Shown here one piece after another: positions 26,314-34,154 of a DNA stretch of 64,000 nucleotides. The DNA comes from Vibrio campbellii CAIM 519 = NBRC 15631 = ATCC 25920 (lineage in GTDB: Bacteria > Pseudomonadota > Gammaproteobacteria > Enterobacterales > Vibrionaceae). Under the pieces are notes generated by a model. The model was not told the DNA's origin. It ran no database searches and saw only the letters and a program-made list of their open reading frames with translations. A program made the translations under genes and the position numbers. The stretch covers positions 1,786,376 to 1,850,375 of the forward strand of contig NZ_CP015864.1 in NCBI RefSeq assembly GCF_002163755.1. Reading direction: 5' to 3'. Position 1 is the stretch's first letter. Each line of letters starts with the position of its first letter.

Positions 26314-26361
26314 TATACCCAAATAATCTCGTTGCCTGTATGCTAAGGTCACTTGGGTATA
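26314..26361. repeat. Short palindromic repeat with TATACCCAA / TTGGGTATA ends
   Basis: A 48-bp element with the same 9-bp inverted ends as the one at 19072-19165, just upstream of the nlpE-like gene. This suggests a family of small mobile or structural repeats. Confidence 0.6.
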
Positions 26362-26485
26362 CCGTGATAATAATAGACCTGTTTCCTAAACCTGCGTCAG
26401 AACAAAGCAAACCATTGAACAGCCTTTGTAAGAAAAACTCTTTAACGTCAGTGGTTTGAAAATAAAATGGAATAGGAAAAGAAAA

Positions 26486-26716
26486 ATGGAAGAATTAGTT
26501 CTAGGTGCGCTTAGGATATTGGGAGCACTTATTCGTTGGTTGTTGATCGAACTTTGTTTAGACAGGGTTGCTTACAGTATCGGTTACGCGGGATTGTATA
26601 TTCTGACGTTAGGTAAAAGGCCTCATCGTCCCGTCTCGACAGAAATGCAGGGACGGATTGTTCTGCTTGGTATCGTGTTGAGTCTGTTAATTTTCGCACT
26701 GCTTATAAGGCTGTAG
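26486..26716 (+). CDS. Small membrane protein of unknown function
   Basis: A 76-residue ORF with two hydrophobic helices (ALRILGALIRWLLIEL near residues 6-21 and GRIVLLGIVLSLLIFALLIRL at the end, starting GRIVLLG) separated by a short basic loop. The ATG has AGGAAA upstream. It is not recognised; its location between terminators indicates a single-gene unit. Confidence 0.55.
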   Translation: MEELVLGALRILGALIRWLLIELCLDRVAYSIGYAGLYILTLGKRPHRPVSTEMQGRIVLLGIVLSLLIFALLIRL

Positions 26717-26756
26717 CGATAGCAATAACACCAGTAGTAAAGAGACAACAAAGCAA

Positions 26757-26786
26757 ACAAAAAGGCTCATCCGACGATGAGCCTTT
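26757..26786 (-). terminator. Terminator after proV
   Basis: The perfect 11-bp stem AAAGGCTCATC / GATGAGCCTTT is followed on the minus strand by a T run. It ends the proXWV operon. Confidence 0.9.
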
Positions 26787-26792
26787 ACTGTA

Positions 26793-28034
26793 TTAAGATG
26801 CCTTATCCATTACTGGAGGCGTTTTGACCTCCTTTGGCGGCGACACCTCTTCGGTATTATCAGTAAAGATTTCAGCTACGGCGCTACGTTCTAGTTCACC
26901 TTGTAAATTACCTTCGTCATCCACAACCGGCAGTGAGTAGTCACAAGACATGGTGTCTGGTAGCACTTCTTCAATTACGGAATCCGGAGAGACAACAGGC
27001 ACTTCTTCGTAGATCTCTTCTGCCAGCTCTTGCGCGGCATCCGTCTTCGCGGCGTCTAGTAAGCTCTCTTTGGTAACGACACCTTGATAGCCTTCGTCGG
27101 TCACGTGGTACGCGTAGTCTTGCTTCACGCGTTTCATCTCGACAAGGGCTTCTTCGATAGTCGTAGCTGCAATGCGATATGCTGGTGGCTGCATTACGGT
27201 TTCTACCGTAAGCGCTCTCGCTCGGTTTACGTCCTTAACAAAGGCTTCTACATATTCATCGGCAGGGTGGAGCAGAATCTCGTCTGGAGAACCTTGTTGT
27301 ACCAATTCACCATCTTTCAAAATAGCGATACGGTCACCTAAGCGAAGCGCTTCGTCCAAATCGTGAGTGATAAAGATAATGGTCTTATGCAGCTTCTCTT
27401 GCAGTTCAATCAGCTGATCTTGCATCTCACTTCGGATTAGCGGGTCGAGTGCAGAGAAGGCTTCATCCATCAATAGAATCTCAGCGTCAGTCGCCAGCGC
27501 GCGAGCCAAACCAACGCGTTGTTGTTGGCCGCCAGAAAGCTGAGCTGGGTATTGGTTCTCGTAACCTTTAAGACCAACTGTCTCCAACCATTCGTTGGCT
27601 TTCGCAATACGTGCTTCTTTCTTGATGCCTTGGATTTCCAAGCCGTAAGCGACGTTGTCAACCACAGTGCGATGAGGCAAAAGGCCAAAGCGTTGAAATA
27701 CCATCGACATTTTATGGCGACGAAACTCTTCCAACTCTTTTGAAGACAGCTGCATCACGTCGACGCCTTCAACTAAGATTTGTCCCATAGTTGGGTCAAT
27801 CAAACGGTTGAAGTGACGAATCATAGTCGACTTACCAGAGCCAGATAGACCCATGATAACGAAGATTTCGCCTTTGTTAATTTGCAGGTTGATGTCTTTT
27901 AAACCGACGGTATGACCCGTATCAGCAAGAATTTGGTCTTTGCTCTGACCTTGTTTTACTCGCTCGATGACTGTTTTTGGCTTTGGCCCGAAGATCTTGT
28001 ACAGCCCGCTGATTTCAATAAGTGGCTTAGTCAT
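26793..28034 (-). CDS. proV: Glycine betaine/proline ABC transporter ATP-binding protein
   Basis: A 413-residue QAT-family ATPase: Walker A GLSGSGKSTMIRH (~61-73), signature LSGGQQQRVGLARALA (~171-186), Walker B ILLMDEAFSALDP and HDLDEA. The C-terminal part (~275-400) holds two CBS-like segments, which in this family gate transport by ionic strength. It overlaps the proW stop by 8 bp, with AGGAG before the ATG, so translation is coupled. Confidence 0.95.
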   Translation of the reverse strand: MTKPLIEISGLYKIFGPKPKTVIERVKQGQSKDQILADTGHTVGLKDINLQINKGEIFVIMGLSGSGKSTMIRHFNRLIDPTMGQILVEGVDVMQLSSKELEEFRRHKMSMVFQRFGLLPHRTVVDNVAYGLEIQGIKKEARIAKANEWLETVGLKGYENQYPAQLSGGQQQRVGLARALATDAEILLMDEAFSALDPLIRSEMQDQLIELQEKLHKTIIFITHDLDEALRLGDRIAILKDGELVQQGSPDEILLHPADEYVEAFVKDVNRARALTVETVMQPPAYRIAATTIEEALVEMKRVKQDYAYHVTDEGYQGVVTKESLLDAAKTDAAQELAEEIYEEVPVVSPDSVIEEVLPDTMSCDYSLPVVDDEGNLQGELERSAVAEIFTDNTEEVSPPKEVKTPPVMDKAS

Positions 28035-28926
28035 GTTTCAGATCTCCTAAGTGTGCTTGGGTTCGCTTCGCGTAAGCTTGCGACGCTCGGTCAAACAGAA
28101 TCGCCAGTGCCACAATTGCCAAGCCGTTAAGCAGACCAAGCGTGAAATACTGGTTCGTAATTGACTTTAATACTGGCTGACCTAAGCCTTTTACGCCAAT
28201 CATAGAAGCGATAACAACCATAGACAGCGCCATCATGATGGTTTGGTTGATACCAGCCATAATGGTTGGCATTGCTAAAGGTAATTGTACGCCGACTAAG
28301 CGTTGCTTGTTACTTGCACCAAAGGCAGTGGCGGCTTCAAGAACTTCTTTATCTACGAGTCGGATGCCTAAGTTAGTCAAACGAATTACTGGTGGGATTG
28401 CGTAGATAACAACCGCAATCAAGCCAGGGATCTTACCGATACCAAGGAGCATCACGACAGGAATCAGATAGACGAACGCGGGCATGGTTTGCATCACATC
28501 GAGCAGTGGTGTCACAACGGATTGCACACGATTTGAGCGCGCCATCGCAATACCAATTGGAATGCCGAGCGCAATGGCGAGCATGGTACAAACCGTGATG
28601 ATGCTGAGCGTTCGCATCGTGTCTTCCCACATGCCAAAGTACCCAATCAGGATCAACGACACGAAACACGCGACAGCCAGTTTCCATGAGCGACTAGCGG
28701 CATAAACTAATGCAGTACACACACCAAGAATGATCATCCATGGTGTAGAAATGAGGAGTTTTTCGAACCAAACGAGAAATGAGAGAAGAGGGTCGAAGAA
28801 TGATTCAATAAGGTCGCCGTATTCGCGAGAGAAATCGCGGTAGGCTCCATCTAAGGTTTTGCGGATGGCTCTGAGATCTGAGCGATCCATTTCTGGAAAT
28901 TCGCTAAGCCAATTCGAGTCAGACAT
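28027..28926 (-). CDS. proW: Glycine betaine/proline ABC transporter permease
   Basis: A 299-residue membrane protein with six to seven helices and the EAA loop EAATAFGASNKQRLVGVQLPLAMP (starting EAATAFG, ~196), which contacts ProV. A soluble N-terminal region of ~50 residues (MSDSNWLSEFPEMDRSDL...) precedes the first helix, shorter than in E. coli ProW (~354 residues). AAGGAAG stands 6 bases before the ATG. Confidence 0.95.
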   Translation of the reverse strand: MSDSNWLSEFPEMDRSDLRAIRKTLDGAYRDFSREYGDLIESFFDPLLSFLVWFEKLLISTPWMIILGVCTALVYAASRSWKLAVACFVSLILIGYFGMWEDTMRTLSIITVCTMLAIALGIPIGIAMARSNRVQSVVTPLLDVMQTMPAFVYLIPVVMLLGIGKIPGLIAVVIYAIPPVIRLTNLGIRLVDKEVLEAATAFGASNKQRLVGVQLPLAMPTIMAGINQTIMMALSMVVIASMIGVKGLGQPVLKSITNQYFTLGLLNGLAIVALAILFDRASQAYAKRTQAHLGDLKHD

Positions 28927-29014
28927 GTTTACTTCCTTTTCTTGCCGAGACTCAAGTGAGCCTCGGCATACAACAATTTTGGTATTCCTATACCATTTAC
29001 GAAACGTCTAAGTC

Positions 29015-30007
29015 TTACAGTGCACCTTGCACTTTTTTAGCTACGTCTTGTGGAACCCATGCGTTCCAGATCTGCGGGTAATTTTCTAGGAAATGGAACA
29101 TGGTTTCTTCACCGTCTGCTTGGTTGTCTTCCATCCAAGCTAACAGCTGGTTCATATCCGCATTGGTGAAGCCACGCTTAGTGAAGTAGTCGTAAGCGGC
29201 TGGAGAGCGTGAAGCAAACTCCTCAGTCGTAATGGTATGAACTGGTGAAGGTGGGTACATGGTTGCTTTTGGATTTTCACAGTCTGTTTGTGTTGTACAG
29301 CTGACAAACTCTTTCTCATCAACGCCGCTACCAAAATCCACTTTTACCATGTCGTATTTACCAAGAACCGCAGTAGGTGCCCAGTAGTAGCCGAACCACG
29401 CTTCTTCACGCTCGTAGGCTTTTGCAATTGAGCCAGACAGACCGGCGCTTGAACCTGGGTCGATGATGTCGAAGCCTGAGTCAGCAAGATTCATCGCTTT
29501 GAAAAGATTGCCAGCGCTAATTTGACAGTTCCAACCGGCAGGACAGCTGTAAAATGCCGATTTTGCTTTGTCTTCAGGATGAGAGAATAACTTCGCGTGC
29601 TTTTTCACACCTTCGATGGTTTTCATTTCAGGGTATTGCTTAACAAGATAGGCTGGGATCCAGAATCCTTCTTCACCACCATCGACGAGCGCTTTACCTG
29701 CATAGCGTAGGCGTTTTTCTTCGACACCTTTGTCTAGCGCGTCTTTAAGGCTGTTACTCCACAGTTCAGGTGCCACATCAGGCTGTCCTTTTTCAATCAT
29801 TGATGTGCCTGTCGGCATGGTATCACCAGGAATGAGTTCGGCATCACAGCCGTAGCCGTGCTCAAGAATAAAACGGTCTACATTGGCAATCAGTGTTGCA
29901 GAGTTCCAGTTCATATCTGCAATGGTAACCGTTCCACACTCACTTGCGTTTGCGTTGGTTGTTGCTAGCGCACCAATCGCTAGTAGTAAGGGAGTTTTGT
30001 ACGTCAT
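29015..30007 (-). CDS. proX: Glycine betaine-binding periplasmic protein
   Basis: A 330-residue substrate-binding protein with a signal peptide ending NANAS. Trp-rich pocket elements typical of betaine-binding proteins are visible (PELWSNSL, EEGFWIPAYL, AWFGYYWAPTAVL), giving the aromatic box for trimethylammonium. I use the ATG at 30007 (MTYKTPLLL) with AAGGA upstream instead of a longer frame. It is the first gene of proXWV, a family usually induced by high osmolarity. Confidence 0.93.
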   Translation of the reverse strand: MTYKTPLLLAIGALATTNANASECGTVTIADMNWNSATLIANVDRFILEHGYGCDAELIPGDTMPTGTSMIEKGQPDVAPELWSNSLKDALDKGVEEKRLRYAGKALVDGGEEGFWIPAYLVKQYPEMKTIEGVKKHAKLFSHPEDKAKSAFYSCPAGWNCQISAGNLFKAMNLADSGFDIIDPGSSAGLSGSIAKAYEREEAWFGYYWAPTAVLGKYDMVKVDFGSGVDEKEFVSCTTQTDCENPKATMYPPSPVHTITTEEFASRSPAAYDYFTKRGFTNADMNQLLAWMEDNQADGEETMFHFLENYPQIWNAWVPQDVAKKVQGAL

Positions 30008-30067
30008 ATTGAGTTTCCTTTCTCTAAATAGCTCACTTAGGGTAACGAATTGATCATTAGTGTTCAA

Positions 30068-30653
30068 ATTAATGCATCACGAGAATTGTAGCTTTGTTTG
30101 TAAATAATTGTGAAAAATATAGAAGGTTTGATTACTTTAAGCTTAAAAAGTGAGCGATTAGCGGTGTCTACAATCCGTTAAACATATGGATTCTGGTATG
30201 TTTTGCCCTGTTTTTGTTAGATGTCTAATCATTTCTAGGGTAAATAAAGACATTGCAGACTGCGCTTTTAAGTAAAAGTAGTGCTACTAAATAGTGAGTA
30301 CAGATTTGATGGGCTGCTTCTAAACGATCTAATGAATTTCATGATCAGGCCGTGAGTATTCATATACAAAGATTTCCGCATAGCGCTCAATCTTACTGGT
30401 AGTGATTTAATCAAAAGAGTTAGAACTCCGATAGAATCTGAAGCTACCAGAGAGAATCGAATATGAAAAAATACTTCATTCTGGATATGAAATTAGCTGA
30501 GTTAGATAGTGTACAGCAAGATAGTTGGATACTTAATGCCGAAGAAGGAGGTGATTAATTGGCGTGTAAACAGAAGTAGTTGTCGTAAATTAGTTACCTA
30601 AATATCTCTCGGTATGTGTATGTTTTACTCTCGTACTCAAGGAGAATTTAAAA
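30068..30653. other. Long AT-rich gap upstream of proX with two tiny ORFs
   Basis: This carries the proX promoter region on the minus strand. On the plus strand a 31-codon ORF (30463-30558) contains an 11-base perfect match to the anti-Shine-Dalgarno complement. Confidence 0.5.
30463..30558 (+). CDS. Candidate 31-residue peptide
   Basis: ATG with AGAGA upstream; the peptide begins MKKYFILDMKLAEL and ends AEEGGD. Its last codons contain AAGGAGGTGAT (30545-30555), an 11-base perfect complement of the 16S rRNA tail, ending 3 bases before a TTG that opens a six-codon ORF (30559-30579). It may be a leader peptide or a gene remnant. Confidence 0.3.
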   Translation: MKKYFILDMKLAELDSVQQDSWILNAEEGGD

Positions 30654-31187
30654 ATGAAAGTTAAATTATTAAATAAAAAATTGGTCTCAGCTTTTTTAAT
30701 GTCGATCTTATTTTCCAGCGGCTATGTAAGCGCAAATTCTGAAATAAAGCAAGATATGTCACCAGTTTTAACTGTGGAATTTGAAGATCAATCAAATCCA
30801 GAAAATAATCAATATCTAGAAGAACTTTTTAAAGCATTCATTGCTCATGATAAGTCAAACCTGAAATATATGCTATCAGAAGGTTTTGCTCAGAAATTTG
30901 GCGGGGAGAAAAACAGTTATAATGAATTTATCAAGCATTCATTAGTGTTAAGTGAGCAGCTTACTAGAATGGAAATTGTGTTTGAAGATGTTAATGTTAG
31001 TTCGGATGGAACAATATCTGAAATACATACGGTTGAAGTAACGAAACTCGATGGTAGCCGGTCTAAGTTGAAGCTTTATGCCTTTTACTACTTCGACCAA
31101 TCCGGGAAGTTAGAGTATATTGATGAGTTGTCCACTTTACTTGAAGGGCCGGAAGAAGACAAAAATATGGGGTCAAGAACGAAGTAA
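30654..31187 (+). CDS. Exported protein of unknown function (NTF2/SnoaL-like size)
   Basis: A 177-residue protein with a signal peptide (1-28, ending GYVSANS) and a mature part with an alpha+beta pattern (YLEELFKAFIAHDKSNLKYML then TVEVTKLDGSRSKLKLYAFYYF, each given from its start) resembling NTF2-like folds. AAGGAG precedes the ATG. Its A/T-rich codons match the surrounding island. The fold assignment is a guess from pattern. Confidence 0.6.
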   Translation: MKVKLLNKKLVSAFLMSILFSSGYVSANSEIKQDMSPVLTVEFEDQSNPENNQYLEELFKAFIAHDKSNLKYMLSEGFAQKFGGEKNSYNEFIKHSLVLSEQLTRMEIVFEDVNVSSDGTISEIHTVEVTKLDGSRSKLKLYAFYYFDQSGKLEYIDELSTLLEGPEEDKNMGSRTK

Positions 31188-31216
31188 GTATCTACTTTGT
31201 TAACAAGCTAAAAAAT

Positions 31217-31241
31217 AAAGGCGCTGCTATGACGCCTTTTT
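31217..31241 (+). terminator. Terminator after the 177-residue exported protein
   Basis: The stem AAAGGCG / CGCCTTT is followed by T residues. Confidence 0.75.
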
Positions 31242-31413
31242 AATTATCCAACTTTTTGAATTATTCAAAAATAAGCTAGGATTCTGCTGTTGCTGTATCT
31301 CGACTCTTCCCTGATAATCACATTGTTTATGAGAGTCCGTGTTAGTGTGGATAGTATCTTTAATACTCAACTTTTTTAAGTGGGGAAAATGGATTAAAGA
31401 TGATTTAGTAAAT

Positions 31414-31443
31414 AAAAAATGCCGAGGCTTTTCATCGGCATTT
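31414..31443 (-). terminator. Terminator after the S8 protease gene
   Basis: The 9-bp stem AAATGCCGA / TCGGCATTT is followed by a T run on the minus strand, 32 bp past the protease stop. Confidence 0.8.
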
Positions 31444-31474
31444 AATATTGTTCAGCTACTGTATCGTCTGCAGG

Positions 31475-33448
31475 CTAAATGCATGAAGATACAGGAATCA
31501 ACATTGTATTCGATGCCAATGACATATAGTTGTTGCTAAAGGTCACCTTTTGATTCGTTTTAGCTTCAATCTGCATACATAAGTTTTGCTGAATCTGTGT
31601 TTGTACTTGTAGTACATTGTGAATACCTTGACTCTGATCTGACTGTATTTCTTGTTTAGTGTCATCGTTGTACAAAGTCATTTCGACGGAGAGCAACTTA
31701 CTGGCATCATCAAAATTTTTGTGTTCCCAGACCAGAGTAGCTTTAAAATTATTCCCCATGTGTACTATTCGGTATGATTTTGTTTTATGTTCAAATCGTA
31801 ATTCAAATTGCTTGGCATATTTATATTCACTGTATGCTTGGGTCATATCCATATAACCCCACCCTCGAGATGGGCACCAATGACCATTAGAATCACAATA
31901 CTTAGGCAGATCTTCTTCTAAGATATTTTTAGAATTGTTATCAGAACTATTGATCAGTACTGCCTTCACTAAAGGTGAGTACTTTTTATATTGAGGATTT
32001 TTTGTCTTCTCTAAAGCTTCCCTTACAAGTACCGCTGCACCAGCAACGTGTGGCGAAGCAAGGCTGGTACCAGTGGCAAGACGAGTAATCGTGGTGGGAT
32101 CATATTCCTTGTATTTATCTGCTTGGAATCTGTCCTTGAAAGGACCTTCATAACTATATTTTTCGGGATCTGGAGCTGCCGTTCTAGTGTCGTGACCAGG
32201 CGCCGCTATGTCGGGTTTACGTCGACCATCTGTAGTTGGTCCACGACTACTTGTTGAGCGTATCGTATGCTGTGATCTGTCTGCGGTTTTCTCAGATGGG
32301 CCACTCGATATTGTTGTGTCTACGTTTGCTACCGTCAAGCCATTGTAGTTATCTCCGGGTATAGATAGTGAGTAAGGCTGAGGTTTATCAGCTGTATCGC
32401 CATTTGGATATTTTGAGCCATCATTACCAGCAGATTTTGAAAGTAGAAAATCATTTTGGTAGCTCACAGCATCAAAGTATCTTGCCCAAAACGACCATGT
32501 TTGCCATTGATTTGTCGTTTTTCTCCCTTTTGGAGCTGGTATTCGCCCATTACCATAACTGTAATTTAGGGTTACAACATTGTAATTTTTCAAGTTTGAT
32601 AGACTAGACATGGTCAGGTTAGCCGCATATAGTTCTCTGAGTAATTGAGCAAACTCACTATTACCCTCTGGATAGAGCGTATCCGATGCTGAGCCTGCGT
32701 ACCCACTGATGATGTTGGCATCTTTCGCGATACCATCTTGAGGACTGTGGACATCAGTGCTAGTAGAGGGATTCCCCGCCATTGCTCCTGCAACCGCAGT
32801 GCCATGAGTGCTTCTAAGATGTCGGCTACCCTCAGTCTTGAGCCACTCTCTTCTCATCAGCCAGTTGTAACGCTCTTCGTCATCTGTGTCACTCCCCATG
32901 ACAATGATCTTTTTTTGTGAAAATGCGGGATGGTCAACATCAGTACCACTATCAAGTACGGCTGACAAATACCCACTTCCAGTGATTCCATGCTCCCAAA
33001 AACTGTTGATATATGCGTAGCCGGGTTGCGTTTTTGAACGTGATAACAATATTGATTCTACATTTATATCCAGCTCTTCTTCTCCCATTTGTAAAGCTTG
33101 TACTAGACTTAAGCTTGAATTTTTTTTTCGGAAGTCATCAATATATGACGAATCAGAGGGAAAAGGCCCAACTAAAAATGTGTAGCCGGATGCTTGGTAA
33201 CGCGTATATAAGAGAGCGTGGTCTGTATACTCTTTTAAACCTTTGAGTCCATTTAAATCTTTGGCATTTAGGGTTAACTGAGACTCAACACGTCGAATAT
33301 CATTTTCATCGGTACCATTTTTAAATACAAATCCAGTCACAACCCATGATCGTGAGGCCAAAGAATTATGCTGTTTAGTTTCAGCTTGGATAGGGGCAAT
33401 AAATCCCGTTGCAAAGATAGCTGCGAGCAATAACTTGTGCTTTATCAT
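31475..33448 (-). CDS. Secreted subtilisin-like (S8) serine protease
   Basis: A 657-residue exported protease: signal peptide 1-22, then a ~120-residue region that may be a propeptide, then the S8 domain with Asp166 in SAVLDSGTDVDHP, His215 in STHGTAVAGAMAG, oxyanion Asn342 in SAGNDGS and Ser462 in GTSLASPHVAGAA. After ~530 comes a C-terminal beta-rich region (~535-657). Cysteines are mostly near the C-terminus. It diverges from a GDSL-hydrolase gene across ~700 bp, both being secreted hydrolases in an AT-rich island. The substrate is not evident. Confidence 0.92.
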   Translation of the reverse strand: MIKHKLLLAAIFATGFIAPIQAETKQHNSLASRSWVVTGFVFKNGTDENDIRRVESQLTLNAKDLNGLKGLKEYTDHALLYTRYQASGYTFLVGPFPSDSSYIDDFRKKNSSLSLVQALQMGEEELDINVESILLSRSKTQPGYAYINSFWEHGITGSGYLSAVLDSGTDVDHPAFSQKKIIVMGSDTDDEERYNWLMRREWLKTEGSRHLRSTHGTAVAGAMAGNPSTSTDVHSPQDGIAKDANIISGYAGSASDTLYPEGNSEFAQLLRELYAANLTMSSLSNLKNYNVVTLNYSYGNGRIPAPKGRKTTNQWQTWSFWARYFDAVSYQNDFLLSKSAGNDGSKYPNGDTADKPQPYSLSIPGDNYNGLTVANVDTTISSGPSEKTADRSQHTIRSTSSRGPTTDGRRKPDIAAPGHDTRTAAPDPEKYSYEGPFKDRFQADKYKEYDPTTITRLATGTSLASPHVAGAAVLVREALEKTKNPQYKKYSPLVKAVLINSSDNNSKNILEEDLPKYCDSNGHWCPSRGWGYMDMTQAYSEYKYAKQFELRFEHKTKSYRIVHMGNNFKATLVWEHKNFDDASKLLSVEMTLYNDDTKQEIQSDQSQGIHNVLQVQTQIQQNLCMQIEAKTNQKVTFSNNYMSLASNTMLIPVSSCI

Positions 33449-34154
33449 TGAATTCCTTTTATCCTTAGTTTTTGGTGCTAAATGATACTTGAGAGTCTGC
33501 CTATTTCTCTTCTAATCTTTGTTTTCTGTTTGACAGGGTTTTGTTAAAAGTCATTATTTTCAGAGCATTAGTGGAGATTTTTTAGTTAGACGATCATTTC
33601 TTATCAATGGGAGGCTCTATAATGATAACTTACGTTATAGTGTGAGCCTTCTTCGTTTAGGGTTAATACTCTATTGAGAGCAAATTTATTGCGATGTTAT
33701 TGAAAAAGACGTATTAACAACGGCGAGACTGACACGGACTATATTGGCATTATACATAAGGATTATTGCTTTGCCCTTTCAATCATAAGGCGAAAGAATG
33801 GTAGAATAATTTTTGGAGTTACAATTTTTTCAATCAGAACATTCACCAAAGACTTACGTATAGAGACTCTGCTTTTAGCTCCTTTTACGGTGAGAGTTTT
33901 CATTTTTCTCAACTTAAAATAGTGAATCAATTATTGAGAGATACATTATCAATGATGAGTTTGGTATGTTTTTTTTATTTTTAGTGAATTGTTTTAATTA
34001 CCGTGGACTTTGAAGAAGTACTTGACTAGGTCATTCGGATGCATCTTATATGTTAAATATAATTCAAGCCATAAAAAAATAAAATACGCTTGCATATAAA
34101 TTATTATTATAAATAATAGATGTTAATTTACTTAGTCTATTTTCAGGAAAATAT
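33449..34154. other. AT-rich 700-bp divergent region between the protease and GDSL genes
   Basis: No convincing ORF, RNA gene or repeat was found. It must hold promoters for two divergent secreted-enzyme genes. Low GC indicates foreign origin or a long regulatory region. Confidence 0.5.

Noticed and set aside
31339..31539. 66-codon ORF at the 3' flank of the S8 protease
   Set aside because: It overlaps the protease terminator and coding end on the opposite strand and has no ribosome-binding site.
16703..33623. Shared 15-mer GAGGCTCTATAATGA at ~16703 and ~33609
   Set aside because: One or two 15-base matches are expected by chance in 64 kb, and no ORF follows the second copy.
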